From Sporolactobacillus shoreicorticis (lineage in GTDB: Bacteria > Bacillota > Bacilli > Bacillales > Sporolactobacillaceae): DNA of 64,000 nucleotides. The translations under genes and the position numbers were made by a program. The DNA lies in the NCBI RefSeq assembly GCF_024125445.1, contig NZ_JAMXWM010000005.1, positions 62,001 through 126,000 on the forward strand, written 5' to 3'. Below are positions 27,387 through 36,294 of this stretch, piece after piece. The notes beneath the pieces were generated by a model. The model had not been told where the DNA came from. It did no database searches and saw nothing but the letters and a program-made list of their open reading frames with translations. Each line of letters opens with the position of its first letter. Position 1 is the stretch's first letter.

Positions 27387-27675
27387 TTCGATAAGTCTTG
27401 TAATAATGAATATGAGATTAATGTTAGTAAAGAACTTTATTGTCGTAAAAGATGAAAAAATGCGTTGAGTGAGGTTGTGAATAAATAACTCTTTTTTTTA
27501 AGAGTTGCATTTTAAAATAAATTCACCAACAATATATTGATTTGGTTAAGCAGGCAAATAGATTGAGAACAAGTAAGTATGAGGAAAAGATCCATTAGTA
27601 AATACATTTCAACATAATTTAGTAAAAGGTGTTAGGCAATAGACAGGCTGTTTAAAACCTCTACTTTCCAAAGTA
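27387..27675. other. AT-rich intergenic debris
   Basis: I see no gene. A 7-bp inverted repeat AACTCTT/AAGAGTT with a T6 loop lies at 27487-27506. The base composition is much more AT-rich than the kdp region, which marks the start of the accessory stretch. Confidence 0.4.
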
Positions 27676-28611
27676 CTATTCTTTAATATTTAGAATAACT
27701 TTTCCTTTTAAACTTCCATGCAAAATTTTTTTTGTGATCTCGTTGATATTTTTCCAGTTAAATTGTAAAGTGTCAAGGTCGATTTTTTCTTGTGCCAGTA
27801 ATTCGGAAAGATATTTTAAGTCCTTCTTGATTGCTCTATGCTTTATTTCTTCACCCAAATAAAAGCGTTCGAAGGACCGACCTCCAGTATTCAGCAAATT
27901 ACCGTAGTCTATGACAACTTTATCAGATAGCATATTTCCGACTGAAATCAGTTTTCCATAAGGGTATAATTTTTGCATTAGAATATTGATCATATCACCA
28001 CCGAGGGAGTCGATAATCAGATCGAACTTCTGTTTATCTTGAGATTCGCCAAAATCAGAGTAAAGGTATACTTTTTTGGCACCGGTTTTAAGAATTTTAT
28101 TTTGTTTATCCGGATTTCTCACAACGCCATAATGGTTTGCGCCAGCTAAATGAGCGAGTTGATGCGCGAAATAGCCCACTCCTCCTGTTGAACCGGTTAT
28201 TAAAATATTTTTATTGAGCAGAAAGTTTCCTTTTTGTAAAGCATAAAGAGCGGTTAGACCAACTATGGGTAAAGCGGCAGCGGTTTTGAGATCTGTATCA
28301 TCGGAAACCACTGAAAGAAGTTTGTTAGGAACCACAATTTGTTCTTTCCACGCACCAGAAGTAAGCATACCAATAACAGGATCACCAACTTTAGGGCTGT
28401 TTCCATCTAAACTTTCCTTTACTATAATTCCTGAAAAATCCCAACCGGGAGTGTAACCGTCTTTTTCAGTCAGCGCATTCTTTAGGTTTCCAGGGTTAAT
28501 GGAGACAGAAGTTACTTCAATAATAGCTTCATCTGTTTTAGCTGTTGGGACTGCAAAATCCTTAAAAGAAAAATTTGTATCATGACTTCTATGAGTGATA
28601 ATGCCCTTCAT
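27676..28611 (-). CDS. MDR-superfamily NAD(P)H oxidoreductase (quinone-reductase-like)
   Basis: This is a 311-residue zinc-independent medium-chain dehydrogenase/reductase. The N-terminal GroES-like part has EVTSVSINPGNLKN and GWDFSGIIV. The Rossmann part has ILITGSTGGVGYFAHQLAHL for NADPH binding. No catalytic zinc Cys/His set is present, as in quinone reductases (YhdH/QOR type). It is divergent from a MerR-type regulator (28698-29078), which probably responds to an electrophile or quinone and controls this gene. AAGGATGA serves as ribosome site. Confidence 0.85.
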   Translation of the reverse strand: MKGIITHRSHDTNFSFKDFAVPTAKTDEAIIEVTSVSINPGNLKNALTEKDGYTPGWDFSGIIVKESLDGNSPKVGDPVIGMLTSGAWKEQIVVPNKLLSVVSDDTDLKTAAALPIVGLTALYALQKGNFLLNKNILITGSTGGVGYFAHQLAHLAGANHYGVVRNPDKQNKILKTGAKKVYLYSDFGESQDKQKFDLIIDSLGGDMINILMQKLYPYGKLISVGNMLSDKVVIDYGNLLNTGGRSFERFYLGEEIKHRAIKKDLKYLSELLAQEKIDLDTLQFNWKNINEITKKILHGSLKGKVILNIKE

Positions 28612-28697
28612 TAAAAATCATCCTTTCTTTGTGGATTGTTTTCATGGTACACTATGAACCGTACTTTATAGCAAGCGAGAGGAGGACAAGAATTTAT

Positions 28698-29078
28698 ATG
28701 AAATCAAAAGTGTTTTCAGAATTAACCGGAATACCTGTTTCCACATTAAGATTCTATGAAAAAAACGGACTAATTCCAGAGAAATATCTCACTCGCGATC
28801 TTCATAATTATCGAATCTATACTGCGAATGCAAAACGTCATGTTGAAGACATAAGGTTGTTATTGGATTCGGGATTTTCTATTTCAGAATTAAAGCTACT
28901 ACTAAATAACCCTCATTGTCTCTCTTCTGACAGCAAGAGAGACAGAATATTGAAAGAGAAACTAGCAAAAATCAACGAAAAGCAAAAAAAGCTTATGCTA
29001 GCCAAACAAGTGATCCTTGATTTATTAAGCGGTGAAAAAAAAGTCATAAAGGAAAACGAGAACTGGAATTGTCCTTAA
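28698..29078 (+). CDS. MerR-family transcriptional regulator
   Basis: This 126-residue regulator has an N-terminal winged helix-turn-helix (VFSELTGIPVSTLRFYEKNGLIPEK) and a long dimerisation helix (RDRILKEKLAKINEKQKKLML). I choose ATG 28698, with GGAGGA upstream; the frame opens at 28629 without homology. It has no long effector domain. It is divergent from the MDR gene, and the shared 86-bp gap holds a GTAC...GTAC dyad (28647-28664) that could be its operator. Confidence 0.88.
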   Translation: MKSKVFSELTGIPVSTLRFYEKNGLIPEKYLTRDLHNYRIYTANAKRHVEDIRLLLDSGFSISELKLLLNNPHCLSSDSKRDRILKEKLAKINEKQKKLMLAKQVILDLLSGEKKVIKENENWNCP

Positions 29079-29119
29079 AATATCTTCTTGAGATAATCGG
29101 ATGGTAAAAAGAAGATTCG

Positions 29120-29410
29120 TTAAATTTTATACTCGTTATGGGTCTCCAAACTCTTTTCAACAACAAAATTATAGGATTCTTGTTCAACCGGACATAAATT
29201 ATATTGTATTCGGCCAGATAATTCTTCTTCGGATCCTTTTTTGCAATAGCGAAAGAATAGCGCGGTTTATTCCTTTCTAAAAATCCGTCTTCCTTATAGG
29301 TCAAATAGTCATGATGCTGAATATTCAATTTTCGAATGATTTTCTCTGGAACAAATATATCAGCTATAGATTCTAGTGGATCATTTGCAAGTTCATATCT
29401 TGGATTTCTT
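29120..29410 (-). pseudogene. frameshifted C-terminal fragment of an unrecognised protein
   Basis: The minus strand reads from about 29410 through DPLESIADIFVPEKIIRKL and DYLTYKEDGFLERNKPRYSF to AIAKK. It then continues sensibly only in the next frame (SGRIQYNLCPVEQESY...) to a stop at 29120. The frame change falls at an A6 run near 29238. No start is present; its 5' end abuts the MFS fragment. I do not recognise the family. Confidence 0.5.
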
Positions 29411-30104
29411 GCTTGTTAAGAACAAAGTTGGAATAAGCAACACCAAACTAAGGATTAAGACTAACTTGAAACCATTGTGGTAAGCAGTAGTCATGAGTGG
29501 AATCGTTGGTGTTTTACCTTGGATTGGCAGGCTGACAACCGTTGCAATGACTGCTGAACCAAACGCACCACCAATATTTTGCATAAGCCGGGTTCCGACA
29601 CTGGCCTGGGCAATTTCTTGTTTGACCATACCAGTATATGCATCGGTCATCATTGGAATGGTGACACCGCCGATACCTATACCGCGAATAAACAAGACGA
29701 CACTCACAATGATGAGTGAAGATGTCTCATTGATGAATACAAATGGAATCGTGCCGACGATGGCAAATGCTAAACTTACCAAGACAACATAGCGTGCGCC
29801 GACTTTATCAATTAGTTTACCGATCAATGGGCGAGCGACTAACATCGCGATGCCTTGCGGAATCAAGATCAGTCCAGTGTTCAAAACCGAGAAGCCCTTA
29901 ATGTTTTGGAAAAACAAAGGCAATAGCAACATGGGGCCGTTGGTGGCAATCCCTGCAAGGAACAAACCAACCATGACAGCGCTGAAATTTTTCGAATGAA
30001 ACAAGTGTAATGGGAGAATAGCCTGTTCCTTTTTGACAGCAGCATAAATCATGTAAACAACTAAAATAGCGGCTCCGGTTACGACATAAGCAATAGTTGT
30101 ACCA
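29393..30104 (-). pseudogene. C-terminal half of a DHA2-type (EmrB/QacA) MFS transporter
   Basis: About 237 codons are open without a plausible start. They encode six or seven membrane helices with the RPLIGKLIDKVGARYVV loop and the natural end TSKKSKI. Full DHA2 transporters have about 470-500 residues and 14 helices, so the first half is missing. The break point (about 30098-30118) coincides with the break of the HxlR fragment on the other strand. Confidence 0.8.
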
Positions 30105-30106
30105 TG

Positions 30107-30274
30107 CTTACGAGTTCATTGCGGGAAATGGAAAATGATGGTTTTGTCCTGCGCATCCAATACAATGAAATGCCCGTAAAAGTGGAATACTCACTGACGG
30201 AAAAAGGGAAGAGCTTCTTACCTATTTTATATGAACTATCTGCTTGGGGAATGAAAGAAATGAGAGGGGGATGA
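30107..30274 (+). pseudogene. C-terminal fragment of an HxlR-family regulator
   Basis: The 55 codons read [17 protein letters not shown], then [17 protein letters not shown] and [10 protein letters not shown]. This is the wing and last helix of the HxlR (DUF24) fold. The first half, including the recognition helix, is missing. It meets the truncated MFS gene head to head. Confidence 0.8.
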
Positions 30275-30379
30275 TGGCAATGGCCGAATCTCTGTCGTAA
30301 ATAAGAATCCACAATGTTCTTATAAAGGGCGGTACTCATTACTTAGAGAACAAAATGGATACTCTGGACATCATCGAGC

Positions 30380-30565
30380 AGGAATGTTGAAAGTACAAAT
30401 ACGGTAGCTGTTTTGCCCCAATCCCTCATCACATCAAAAATGCGTAAAGTTTCCTTGCCGAAAGATATGAATTCAATTCGCATCCATTTTGTTGTCAATC
30501 AGGAAAATGGAAAGACGAAGACGGTGAGAAGGATTATGGAAACGTTAAGTGAATTAAAGATTTGA
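30380..30565 (+). pseudogene. C-terminal fragment of a LysR-type regulator
   Basis: The open frame reads VESTNTVAVLPQSLITSKM, then VSLPKDMNSIRIHFVVNQ and RRIMETLSELKI before the stop. This fits the end of a LysR substrate-binding domain. No helix-turn-helix is present. The 30566-30675 stretch that follows shows nothing. Confidence 0.5.
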
Positions 30566-30675
30566 TTGTGATCATTATTCTAATGGGACTGTCGATACAC
30601 ATCATATGTTCAATTGGCCGGATTCTATTTAGCAACCAGATAACCGTATAAAATAAATAAAAGGGTATTAATCTA

Positions 30676-30791
30676 AAGAAAAAAGAGTGAAGCGATCTGG
30701 TACAGACCGCTCACTCTTTTTGTATGCCTCGATGATGTAAAAAATTTAGACCCTAGTTATTGCAGGAGCGTCAGTACTTCTTCAGTTGTTC
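30676..30791. repeat. direct repeat copy 1: terminator plus the tail of an isochorismatase-like gene
   Basis: This about 115-bp segment is an imperfect copy of 32111-32225. It carries the bidirectional terminator AAAAAGAGTGA (30680-30690)/TCACTCTTTTT (30711-30721) and the last codons of the hydrolase gene on the minus strand, with no gene body. It ends at TTGTTC. Confidence 0.85.
30680..30721. terminator. bidirectional intrinsic terminator (copy 1)
   Basis: An 11-bp perfect stem has A5 on the left and T5 on the right, with an inner TCTG/CAGA stem. It is the duplicate of the hairpin at 32117-32157. Confidence 0.75.
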
Positions 30792-30955
30792 AAAAAAGGA
30801 ATATTAACTTTACCATGAATGCCCTCACAATTGGCCCAACATTAAGCAAGCATATTCCTTTTCTCTTTTTATAAATGAATTTATAATGTTATAAAAAGTA
30901 TTACAGTTCCTCAAAACATAGTTCGTATCAATCAAATTACTGCGTACTGAAAGGA

Positions 30956-31747
30956 ATGATGGATTTGGCAACTCTATCCACCGACGAAAGCACTCAGATT
31001 TACTATGAAGAAAGAGGAGACGGAAATCCGTCTATCTTATTAATACATGGTGTAACAAGTAGTCATTTTGCATTTGATCGGGAATTTGCTTGGATGAATA
31101 AAGAACACTTAGTCATCCGTTATGATTTACGGGGACATGGTGAATCATCTAAGCCAGAAAATTATACCCTTGACGATCATATCCATGACGGAATTGAATT
31201 AATCACTCAATTAGGTCTTCGAAATGTCATACTTCTAGGCGAGTCTCTTGGAAGCTATGTTGCGCAAGGGATTGCAACTAGGCGACCTGATTTGTTATCA
31301 AAACTGATTCTTGTCGTACCGACAGCGCATGGTGAAGGTTCATCATTTGGCAACTTGCAAAGAGAACATGCCCATGAATTAGTTGGTAAAACAAGCGAAG
31401 AAGCATTCAGAATTTTATCGAGCTATGTGATTCATACACCTTCAAGAGTAGATCCTATTGTAGCGCAAACGTTGCAGTATGATCACCTGACTCCCATCCA
31501 AAAAAAAGCGGCAACGAAATCGATCACGAGATTTGATTTCCGAGCGGAACTCTCAAAAATAAAATTGCCTGCACTTGTCATCAGTGGGAAGTTCGATATT
31601 TTAAATCCACCTGGTTTTGGAAGAGAAGTTGCCGACTTAATTCCTGATGCACAATTCATTGAATTTGAGAATGAAGGTCATATGCTAAGATTAGAAAACC
31701 CTGAACGATTTAAAGAAGTAACAAGCAATTTTTTAAATGAAAGCTAA
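30956..31747 (+). CDS. alpha/beta-fold hydrolase
   Basis: This 263-residue serine hydrolase of the alpha/beta superfamily has the oxyanion segment LLIHGVTSSH, the nucleophile elbow GESLGS, the acid Asp in SGKFDILNPP, and the catalytic His in NEGHMLRLE. The substrate is unknown; esterase, lactonase and epoxide-hydrolase relatives share these motifs. ATG codons at 30956 and 30959 and a TTG at 30965 are all possible starts, and AAAGGA lies best for the last. It is flanked by the 115-bp direct repeats, which suggests insertion or duplication. Confidence 0.88.
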   Translation: MMDLATLSTDESTQIYYEERGDGNPSILLIHGVTSSHFAFDREFAWMNKEHLVIRYDLRGHGESSKPENYTLDDHIHDGIELITQLGLRNVILLGESLGSYVAQGIATRRPDLLSKLILVVPTAHGEGSSFGNLQREHAHELVGKTSEEAFRILSSYVIHTPSRVDPIVAQTLQYDHLTPIQKKAATKSITRFDFRAELSKIKLPALVISGKFDILNPPGFGREVADLIPDAQFIEFENEGHMLRLENPERFKEVTSNFLNES

Positions 31748-32110
31748 ATAATCAAAGCAAGCAGCCTCCAGAGCGACCTGAGTCTGAAAAAGACGGCTGA
31801 CTTAATTAATGATCAATACAATCTTCACAAATAATACGAGGAGGGATCAGCATGGACATTGTTGCGGATTTCTCAGCGCAAGCCATCACATTCTGCGGAA
31901 GTAGGTACGATTGATCAATAGGCGGAAGATTTTCTCTTAATGAGGAAATGAACGAGGAAAGGGCTTAAATAGACGGAGAAATTCCGCCTATCCACTTGAA
32001 AAATATGAAGATGACGGATTTTTTAAGACATAACCGAAAAATCTCCGCTTATTTTACTCGACGGTTTTTCGGTGGTCAAGGCGAAGTACAGTTTTTCTAA
32101 TAAAATTGAT
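31748..32110. other. intergenic region with hairpin repeat and a 20-codon ORF
   Basis: A 20-codon ORF at 31852-31914 has a good GAGGAGGG site but no recognisable product; it may be the truncated start of a lost gene. An inverted repeat ACCGAAAAA (32033-32041)/TTTTTCGGT (32065-32073) overlaps a 31-bp sequence that recurs at 62762-62792. Confidence 0.4.
32030..32060. repeat. 31-bp dispersed intergenic repeat, copy 1
   Basis: It is identical at 27 of 31 positions to 62762-62792, with the core CCGCTTATTTT. Both copies lie in gene-free, rearranged DNA. Confidence 0.55.
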
Positions 32111-32225
32111 TAAGAAAAAAAGAGTGAAGCGATCTGGTCAGATCTCTCACTCTTTTTGTATGCTTCGATGATGTGAAGTTTAAACCTTAGTTATTGCAGG
32201 AGCGCCAGTACTTCTTCAGTTGTTC
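32111..32225. repeat. direct repeat copy 2 (parent copy)
   Basis: This copy holds the terminator AAAAAGAGTGA (32117-32127)/TCACTCTTTTT (32147-32157) and runs into the intact end of the isochorismatase-like gene. The partner copy is 30676-30791. Confidence 0.85.
32117..32157. terminator. bidirectional intrinsic terminator (copy 2)
   Basis: An 11-bp stem with an inner GATCTG/CAGATC stem and A5/T5 flanks. It ends the minus-strand MFS-hydrolase operon. Confidence 0.8.
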
Positions 32226-32748
32226 GTATTTTGCCGATTCGCGGGAAAATGTGTGTGATGCAGTGATCATGTTCTTCCTTAGTCGACGCAGTCATTGCAT
32301 CTTCAACGAAGATTTGCTGATAACCGTGCGCGTACGCTTCCCGCGCTGTCGTATCAACGCCAATACCGGTTGAAATGCCGCAGAGTACCACGGTATCAAT
32401 GCCGCGGCGACGCAGCTGCAGATCCAGATCTGTTCCATAAAAAGCGCCCCATTGCCGTTTGGTTATTCGATAAGTTTTTTGGAAAGCATTCAGCTCAGGT
32501 ACATAATGATCCCATCCATCAGAAAATCCCGATGTGGATCGGTTAGAATCGGTTTGCGGAACAAACCAATCCTTCCCATCAAAAGAAGAGACCCGGACAA
32601 GTGCAACAAAGGCCCCATTTTTCGTAAACGCGTTCACCAGTCTTGTTGTCTTTTCAACAACTTGTGCACTTGTATATGGCATGCGTGAGCTGTTCACAAT
32701 CCCATTCTGCAGGTCAATAACCACTAAAGCTGTCTTATTTTTATCCAT
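32191..32748 (-). CDS. isochorismatase-family cysteine hydrolase
   Basis: This protein of about 185 residues has the catalytic triad of the family: Asp in VVIDLQNGI, Lys in KRQWGAF, and Cys in [16 protein letters not shown], with a cis-peptide-type GIS turn. Members hydrolyse isochorismate, nicotinamide or N-carbamoyl compounds; the substrate is not clear. I prefer ATG 32748, 8 nt from AGGAG, over ATG 32754, which is only 2 nt away. It lies 12 nt behind an MFS gene and is probably co-transcribed. Its tail is duplicated at 30676-30791. Confidence 0.88.
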   Translation of the reverse strand: MDKNKTALVVIDLQNGIVNSSRMPYTSAQVVEKTTRLVNAFTKNGAFVALVRVSSFDGKDWFVPQTDSNRSTSGFSDGWDHYVPELNAFQKTYRITKRQWGAFYGTDLDLQLRRRGIDTVVLCGISTGIGVDTTAREAYAHGYQQIFVEDAMTASTKEEHDHCITHIFPRIGKIRTTEEVLALLQ

Positions 32749-32760
32749 TTTCATCGCTCC

Positions 32761-33972
32761 TTATCCTATATGCTGTGCTTGACTGGGCTGCGCGGCGATT
32801 TGTCGGTAGACGCGCCAATAAACCCACAAGCCATTCACGAGCAGCAGTGCAGCAGTGACAAAAAAGACCGCACGAATACTTAACCAAGCGGCAATCTGGC
32901 CACCAAAAACAGATCCACCGAAAACACCTAAATACATCGCGGACATACTAAAACCAAATACCCGACCGGTCAGTGCAGCCGGAGTGATTTTTCGAATCAT
33001 AATATTCACGGAAGGCATTAACCCGCCGGCAGTCAGACCGAACAGGAAGCGAAGCGTGATCAGTTGCCATGGTTCAGTGACAAAAGCTTGCGGGATAAAA
33101 AGCAGGCCGGCCGTAAAAAGCGCAATCACCATGATCTTATGTGCGCCAATCCGGTCGGACAGCTTTCCTAAGCACGGTGCGGCGATAATATTCGCAAGTC
33201 CAGAAGCTGAAAAAGCCAGCCCGGACAGCAGTGCAAGATGGCTGCTGTTTGTTAAATGGCTCATGAACACCGTCACAATCGGTTCAACGGAATATAAAGC
33301 GATAGTTAAGATAAATGCGGTCACAAACAGGGTAACGGTTAACCCTTTTTCCGGAATTTGATTCCAGATGTCTTTGGCGTGACGCACTTTTTTATCTGTT
33401 CGCTGGAACGATTCCTTGACAAAGAAAAGCGTGGTAAAAAAGGAAACCATCATCAGTGCACCGGTCATAAAAAACACATTTTGCAATCCAAAATGCTCAC
33501 TAAGAAATCCGCCGATGAGCGGTCCAAGAAGCGAACCGGCTATGTTGGCAGTTGACAAGGTGCCCAGCGCCCACCCGGCATGTTCCTGATCCGTTTGGGT
33601 TGCGATCAGTGTCGTGCAGGCTGTACTGTAACCGGTAATCACACCCTGCAGAAGGCGCAGCCCAATCAGCACCGCAACATTAGGGGCAAATCCCATGAAG
33701 CCGATTACAATCGCCATACCCAGACTGGCTCGAAGCAGCATTGGTTTTCGACCGAATTTGTCTGCCACCGATCCCCAAATGGGCGAGAAGATCGCTGACA
33801 AAATAAAGGTACTGCCGAAAGCAATGCCGGATAATTGAGCAATTGCTGCTTCATGATCAACCCCTAGATGTCTAATGTATAGCGGCAGTATCGGTGCGAT
33901 CTGGCTCATTCCAATTCCTGTAGCAAACATACCAAACCAGCATACGATTAAATTTCTTTTCCAAATCGGCAT
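32761..33972 (-). CDS. MFS multidrug-type efflux transporter (DHA1-like)
   Basis: This 403-residue protein has 12 predicted membrane helices. The loop 2-3 motif GSVADKFGRKPMLLRASLG is the MFS A-motif, and GLRLLQGVITGYSTACTTLI resembles motif C-type helix packing of drug exporters. A second A-motif-like LGKLSDRIGAHKIM lies in the second half. It heads a two-gene operon with the hydrolase, and the AraC-type regulator upstream on the same strand may control both. Confidence 0.88.
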   Translation of the reverse strand: MPIWKRNLIVCWFGMFATGIGMSQIAPILPLYIRHLGVDHEAAIAQLSGIAFGSTFILSAIFSPIWGSVADKFGRKPMLLRASLGMAIVIGFMGFAPNVAVLIGLRLLQGVITGYSTACTTLIATQTDQEHAGWALGTLSTANIAGSLLGPLIGGFLSEHFGLQNVFFMTGALMMVSFFTTLFFVKESFQRTDKKVRHAKDIWNQIPEKGLTVTLFVTAFILTIALYSVEPIVTVFMSHLTNSSHLALLSGLAFSASGLANIIAAPCLGKLSDRIGAHKIMVIALFTAGLLFIPQAFVTEPWQLITLRFLFGLTAGGLMPSVNIMIRKITPAALTGRVFGFSMSAMYLGVFGGSVFGGQIAAWLSIRAVFFVTAALLLVNGLWVYWRVYRQIAAQPSQAQHIG

Positions 33973-34054
33973 GATCCGCGCCTCCGAGTATAGGATGAAT
34001 AATTACACCCAACAGTTTAAATGCAGATTAGCGGCCAATCCATAGCTGATTCTG

Positions 34055-34879
34055 TTATCCATGGACATTTCTGCTGTAATATTCGCTTGGGCTTATGCCC
34101 TCAGATTTTTTAAATAATCGGCTGAAATAAAATTCATCGGCAAATCCAAGCAGATGGGCGACTTCCTTGATCTTATGATTTCCGTCAAGGATCAGTTCCT
34201 TCGCTTTGTCAATTTTCATCTTGTTGAAATAGGAAATAACTGAGTAACCCGTGCTTTCTTTAAAGACTCTTGTAAGATAAGTGGGTGACCATTGGACAAT
34301 TTCGGATAGTTTCTCTAAGGTAACATGTTTAGACAAGTTTCTTTGCATATGGTCGACAATATGCTCCACCTTCAGCGCACTTGCATCGTTCCTATTTTGT
34401 TTCCTGATATTCTCGGCAATTGCTGTAAGCAGTTGTTGAAAAAGTGTTCGCGCTGCAAAGGGATACCCGGGCCTTTTTTTGTCCCAACAAGTGGTCAAAC
34501 GTCGAAACAATGCTTCTACCTCGTAGTAATCGGTTAATTTTTTCCCCGTTTTTTTCATCAATTTTTTCTTACCTTCATGGATCTTCCATTGAGTTTGACT
34601 CCGTTCCACCTCTGCGTAGCTGAAATGAACCGATAAAAAACCGCCGGGACCCGCTTCAGCCGCGAACGTATGATGAAGTCCGGGACTGATGTAGCAAAGC
34701 AGGCCCTTTTTAATTGAATAATGTCGCCTGTCAATCGTGACGGCTCCAGAGCCGCCGGTAAAAAGAATCAGTTCATGGTGGGAAAGCGTGCGACTGATCC
34801 TTCGCGGTACATGTTCCTTATCATCAAATGATCGATGGTTGCAATAATGAATATGGAAAAAAAGTTGATCGGACAACAT
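34055..34879 (-). CDS. AraC-family transcriptional regulator with cupin domain
   Basis: In this 274-residue protein the N-terminal AraC-type cupin (about residues 1-95, including SPGLHHTFAAEAG) binds a small effector. The C-terminal double helix-turn-helix has LEKLSEIVQWSPTYLTRVFK and IKEVAHLLGFADEFYFSRLFKK, ending with SPSEYYSRN. It sits 82 nt upstream of the MFS-hydrolase pair on the same strand and probably regulates it or a sugar-related target. The ATG has a GGGTGA-type site. Confidence 0.9.
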   Translation of the reverse strand: MLSDQLFFHIHYCNHRSFDDKEHVPRRISRTLSHHELILFTGGSGAVTIDRRHYSIKKGLLCYISPGLHHTFAAEAGPGGFLSVHFSYAEVERSQTQWKIHEGKKKLMKKTGKKLTDYYEVEALFRRLTTCWDKKRPGYPFAARTLFQQLLTAIAENIRKQNRNDASALKVEHIVDHMQRNLSKHVTLEKLSEIVQWSPTYLTRVFKESTGYSVISYFNKMKIDKAKELILDGNHKIKEVAHLLGFADEFYFSRLFKKSEGISPSEYYSRNVHG

Positions 34880-35383
34880 GAATTCACCCGCTTTTCAAAG
34901 TAGGTACTTTCTTCTTGCTTTCAGTTATTATAAATTATTTTCGCATCGTCTGAAAATCCGTGATATGTCCCAATGAGTCAATCTTGATGCAGCAGCATCT
35001 CTGCATCATTGATTTCTAAATGGGTATTCACGTTGACACATATATCGGAAAGCAGCGAATGAGGTGTATTGACGAAGTAGTTTTTTATATTTTGCTGTCA
35101 CTCTATATTCCACTGCATGGGTGAAATGATGAAAAAGATAAGAGTATGAGTGTGAGTGACGCGGGGAACCTGGAGCGGGAACCTTTATGGAGCGATCAAT
35201 ATCCTTCAGCAGAAAGGGTGAATACAACCATGCTTAACTGAAAAGACTTCCACAAAAAAAGAATATGTGATTACGAATCTTAGCAAAGAAATGACCGAGA
35301 AAGAATGGGTATTACTTAGGAAACTGCTTGCAAATGGAGAGAACGAAATTGCCTATCGGATCAAAAATGTGACACGATTCCAT
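34880..35383. other. intergenic region with decayed coding traces
   Basis: I see no intact gene. On the plus strand, a frame from about 35236 to 35424 stays open (for example LSKEMTEKEWVLLRKLL) but lacks a start and runs into the MerR-like remnant; it matches no family I know. A hairpin GATGCAG/CTGCATC-like dyad lies near 34985-35008. Confidence 0.35.
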
Positions 35384-35860
35384 TTAGCAATGTTTTGGTT
35401 TTACTTGAACCTGAAGTTCCGTTAAGTATTCATCGATAATATCTGTCTCATAGCATCCGAGCAGGCACAGCTCAAAAAGGTTTGAGACGATTTCGAGATC
35501 GTTTTTTTCCGCAAAATCGGTTAGTTTGTGAGCCAGCTGTTTGGTTTTTATGTAATCACCTCGGTACGTTAATGATAAATAGTCTCCTTCAGGCAAAAAG
35601 TAGTTTGGTTTAACGGCGAGATCCGGAGTAAGAATGAAAAATATGGTTTGACAGTCAAAATAAGTAGATGAAGGCGCATTCTTAATTTCATATTCGTAGC
35701 AGTCTAAGGTTCCAATGAAGGAGGACTCAATATTATTGATTTGGATCAGTTTCTGCAGCAGATAATTCGCTTCCAGTTCCGTCCCCGAAAACTCATAGTG
35801 GAGACATAGGCAATTTCTTTTTTGTCGCCTAACGGGTGCAAGATCAATCTCTGTTCACGG
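35384..35860 (-). pseudogene. effector-binding (GyrI/BmrR-like) domain fragment of a MerR-type regulator
   Basis: An uninterrupted frame of about 158 codons has no start codon near its beginning and no helix-turn-helix. It reads TEIDLAPVRRQKRNCLCLHY, then LEANYLLQKLIQINN, DYLSLTYRGDYIKTKQLAH and a natural-looking end with DEYLTELQVQV. The pattern fits the ligand-binding domain of BmrR-like MerR proteins. The 5' half was lost where the intact HxlR gene now ends. Confidence 0.6.
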
Positions 35861-36181
35861 TTTCATAATCTCCCATTTGTTGCCCCAAGTTTTCATTGTC
35901 ACGAAGATCGGACGCAGCTCTTCTCCCTTTTCCGTTAAGTGGTATTCGACACGCGGTGGCGTTTCCGGAAAAACATTGCGTATGATGATGTTTGCCTGTT
36001 CCAGTTCTTTTAAACGCAGTGAAAGGGTCCGAGGGCTGATACCATCTAAATTTCTTTGCAGCTGATTGAAGCGATTTTCCCCCTGAAACATGTTTCGTAA
36101 AATTAAGAAGGTCCATTTTCCGCCAATTGTCTGAATCGTTCGCTCAATCGGACATGGATATTCGGATTGTTCAAGAGTCAC
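35855..36181 (-). CDS. HxlR-family (DUF24) regulator, possibly redox-sensing
   Basis: This 108-residue winged-helix regulator has the family blocks GGKWTFLILRNMF, RFNQLQRNLDGISPRTLSLRLKEL (recognition helix) and PRVEYHLTEKGEEL. Cys10 in the N-terminal EYPCPIERT is at the place of the redox-active Cys in YodB, CatR and HypR, so quinone or aldehyde sensing is possible. It is divergent from the NAD-epimerase gene; a TAGTAC...GTACTA inverted repeat in the gap is a likely operator. Confidence 0.9.
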   Translation of the reverse strand: MTLEQSEYPCPIERTIQTIGGKWTFLILRNMFQGENRFNQLQRNLDGISPRTLSLRLKELEQANIIIRNVFPETPPRVEYHLTEKGEELRPIFVTMKTWGNKWEIMKP

Positions 36182-36210
36182 AGGTTAGCCCCCATTACTT
36201 TAGTTTAAGA

Positions 36211-36237
36211 TAGTACCTAAAAAATAAATCAGTACTA
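36211..36237. promoter_or_regulatory. probable HxlR operator
   Basis: The inverted repeat TAGTAC (36211-36216) and GTACTA (36232-36237) lies between the HxlR gene and the divergent oxidoreductase gene, next to an AT-rich promoter-like stretch. Confidence 0.55.
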
Positions 36238-36294
36238 CATGATCTATATTACTTCATTTATAATAGTTAATAAATAAAAATGAGGTGATAAACG

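Noticed and set aside
31852-31914. 20-codon ORF with a strong ribosome site
   Set aside because: Too short to assign; the good site suggests only a truncated gene start.
35006-35227. 73-codon minus-strand frame
   Set aside because: No ribosome site or family; the opposite strand shows decayed coding traces.
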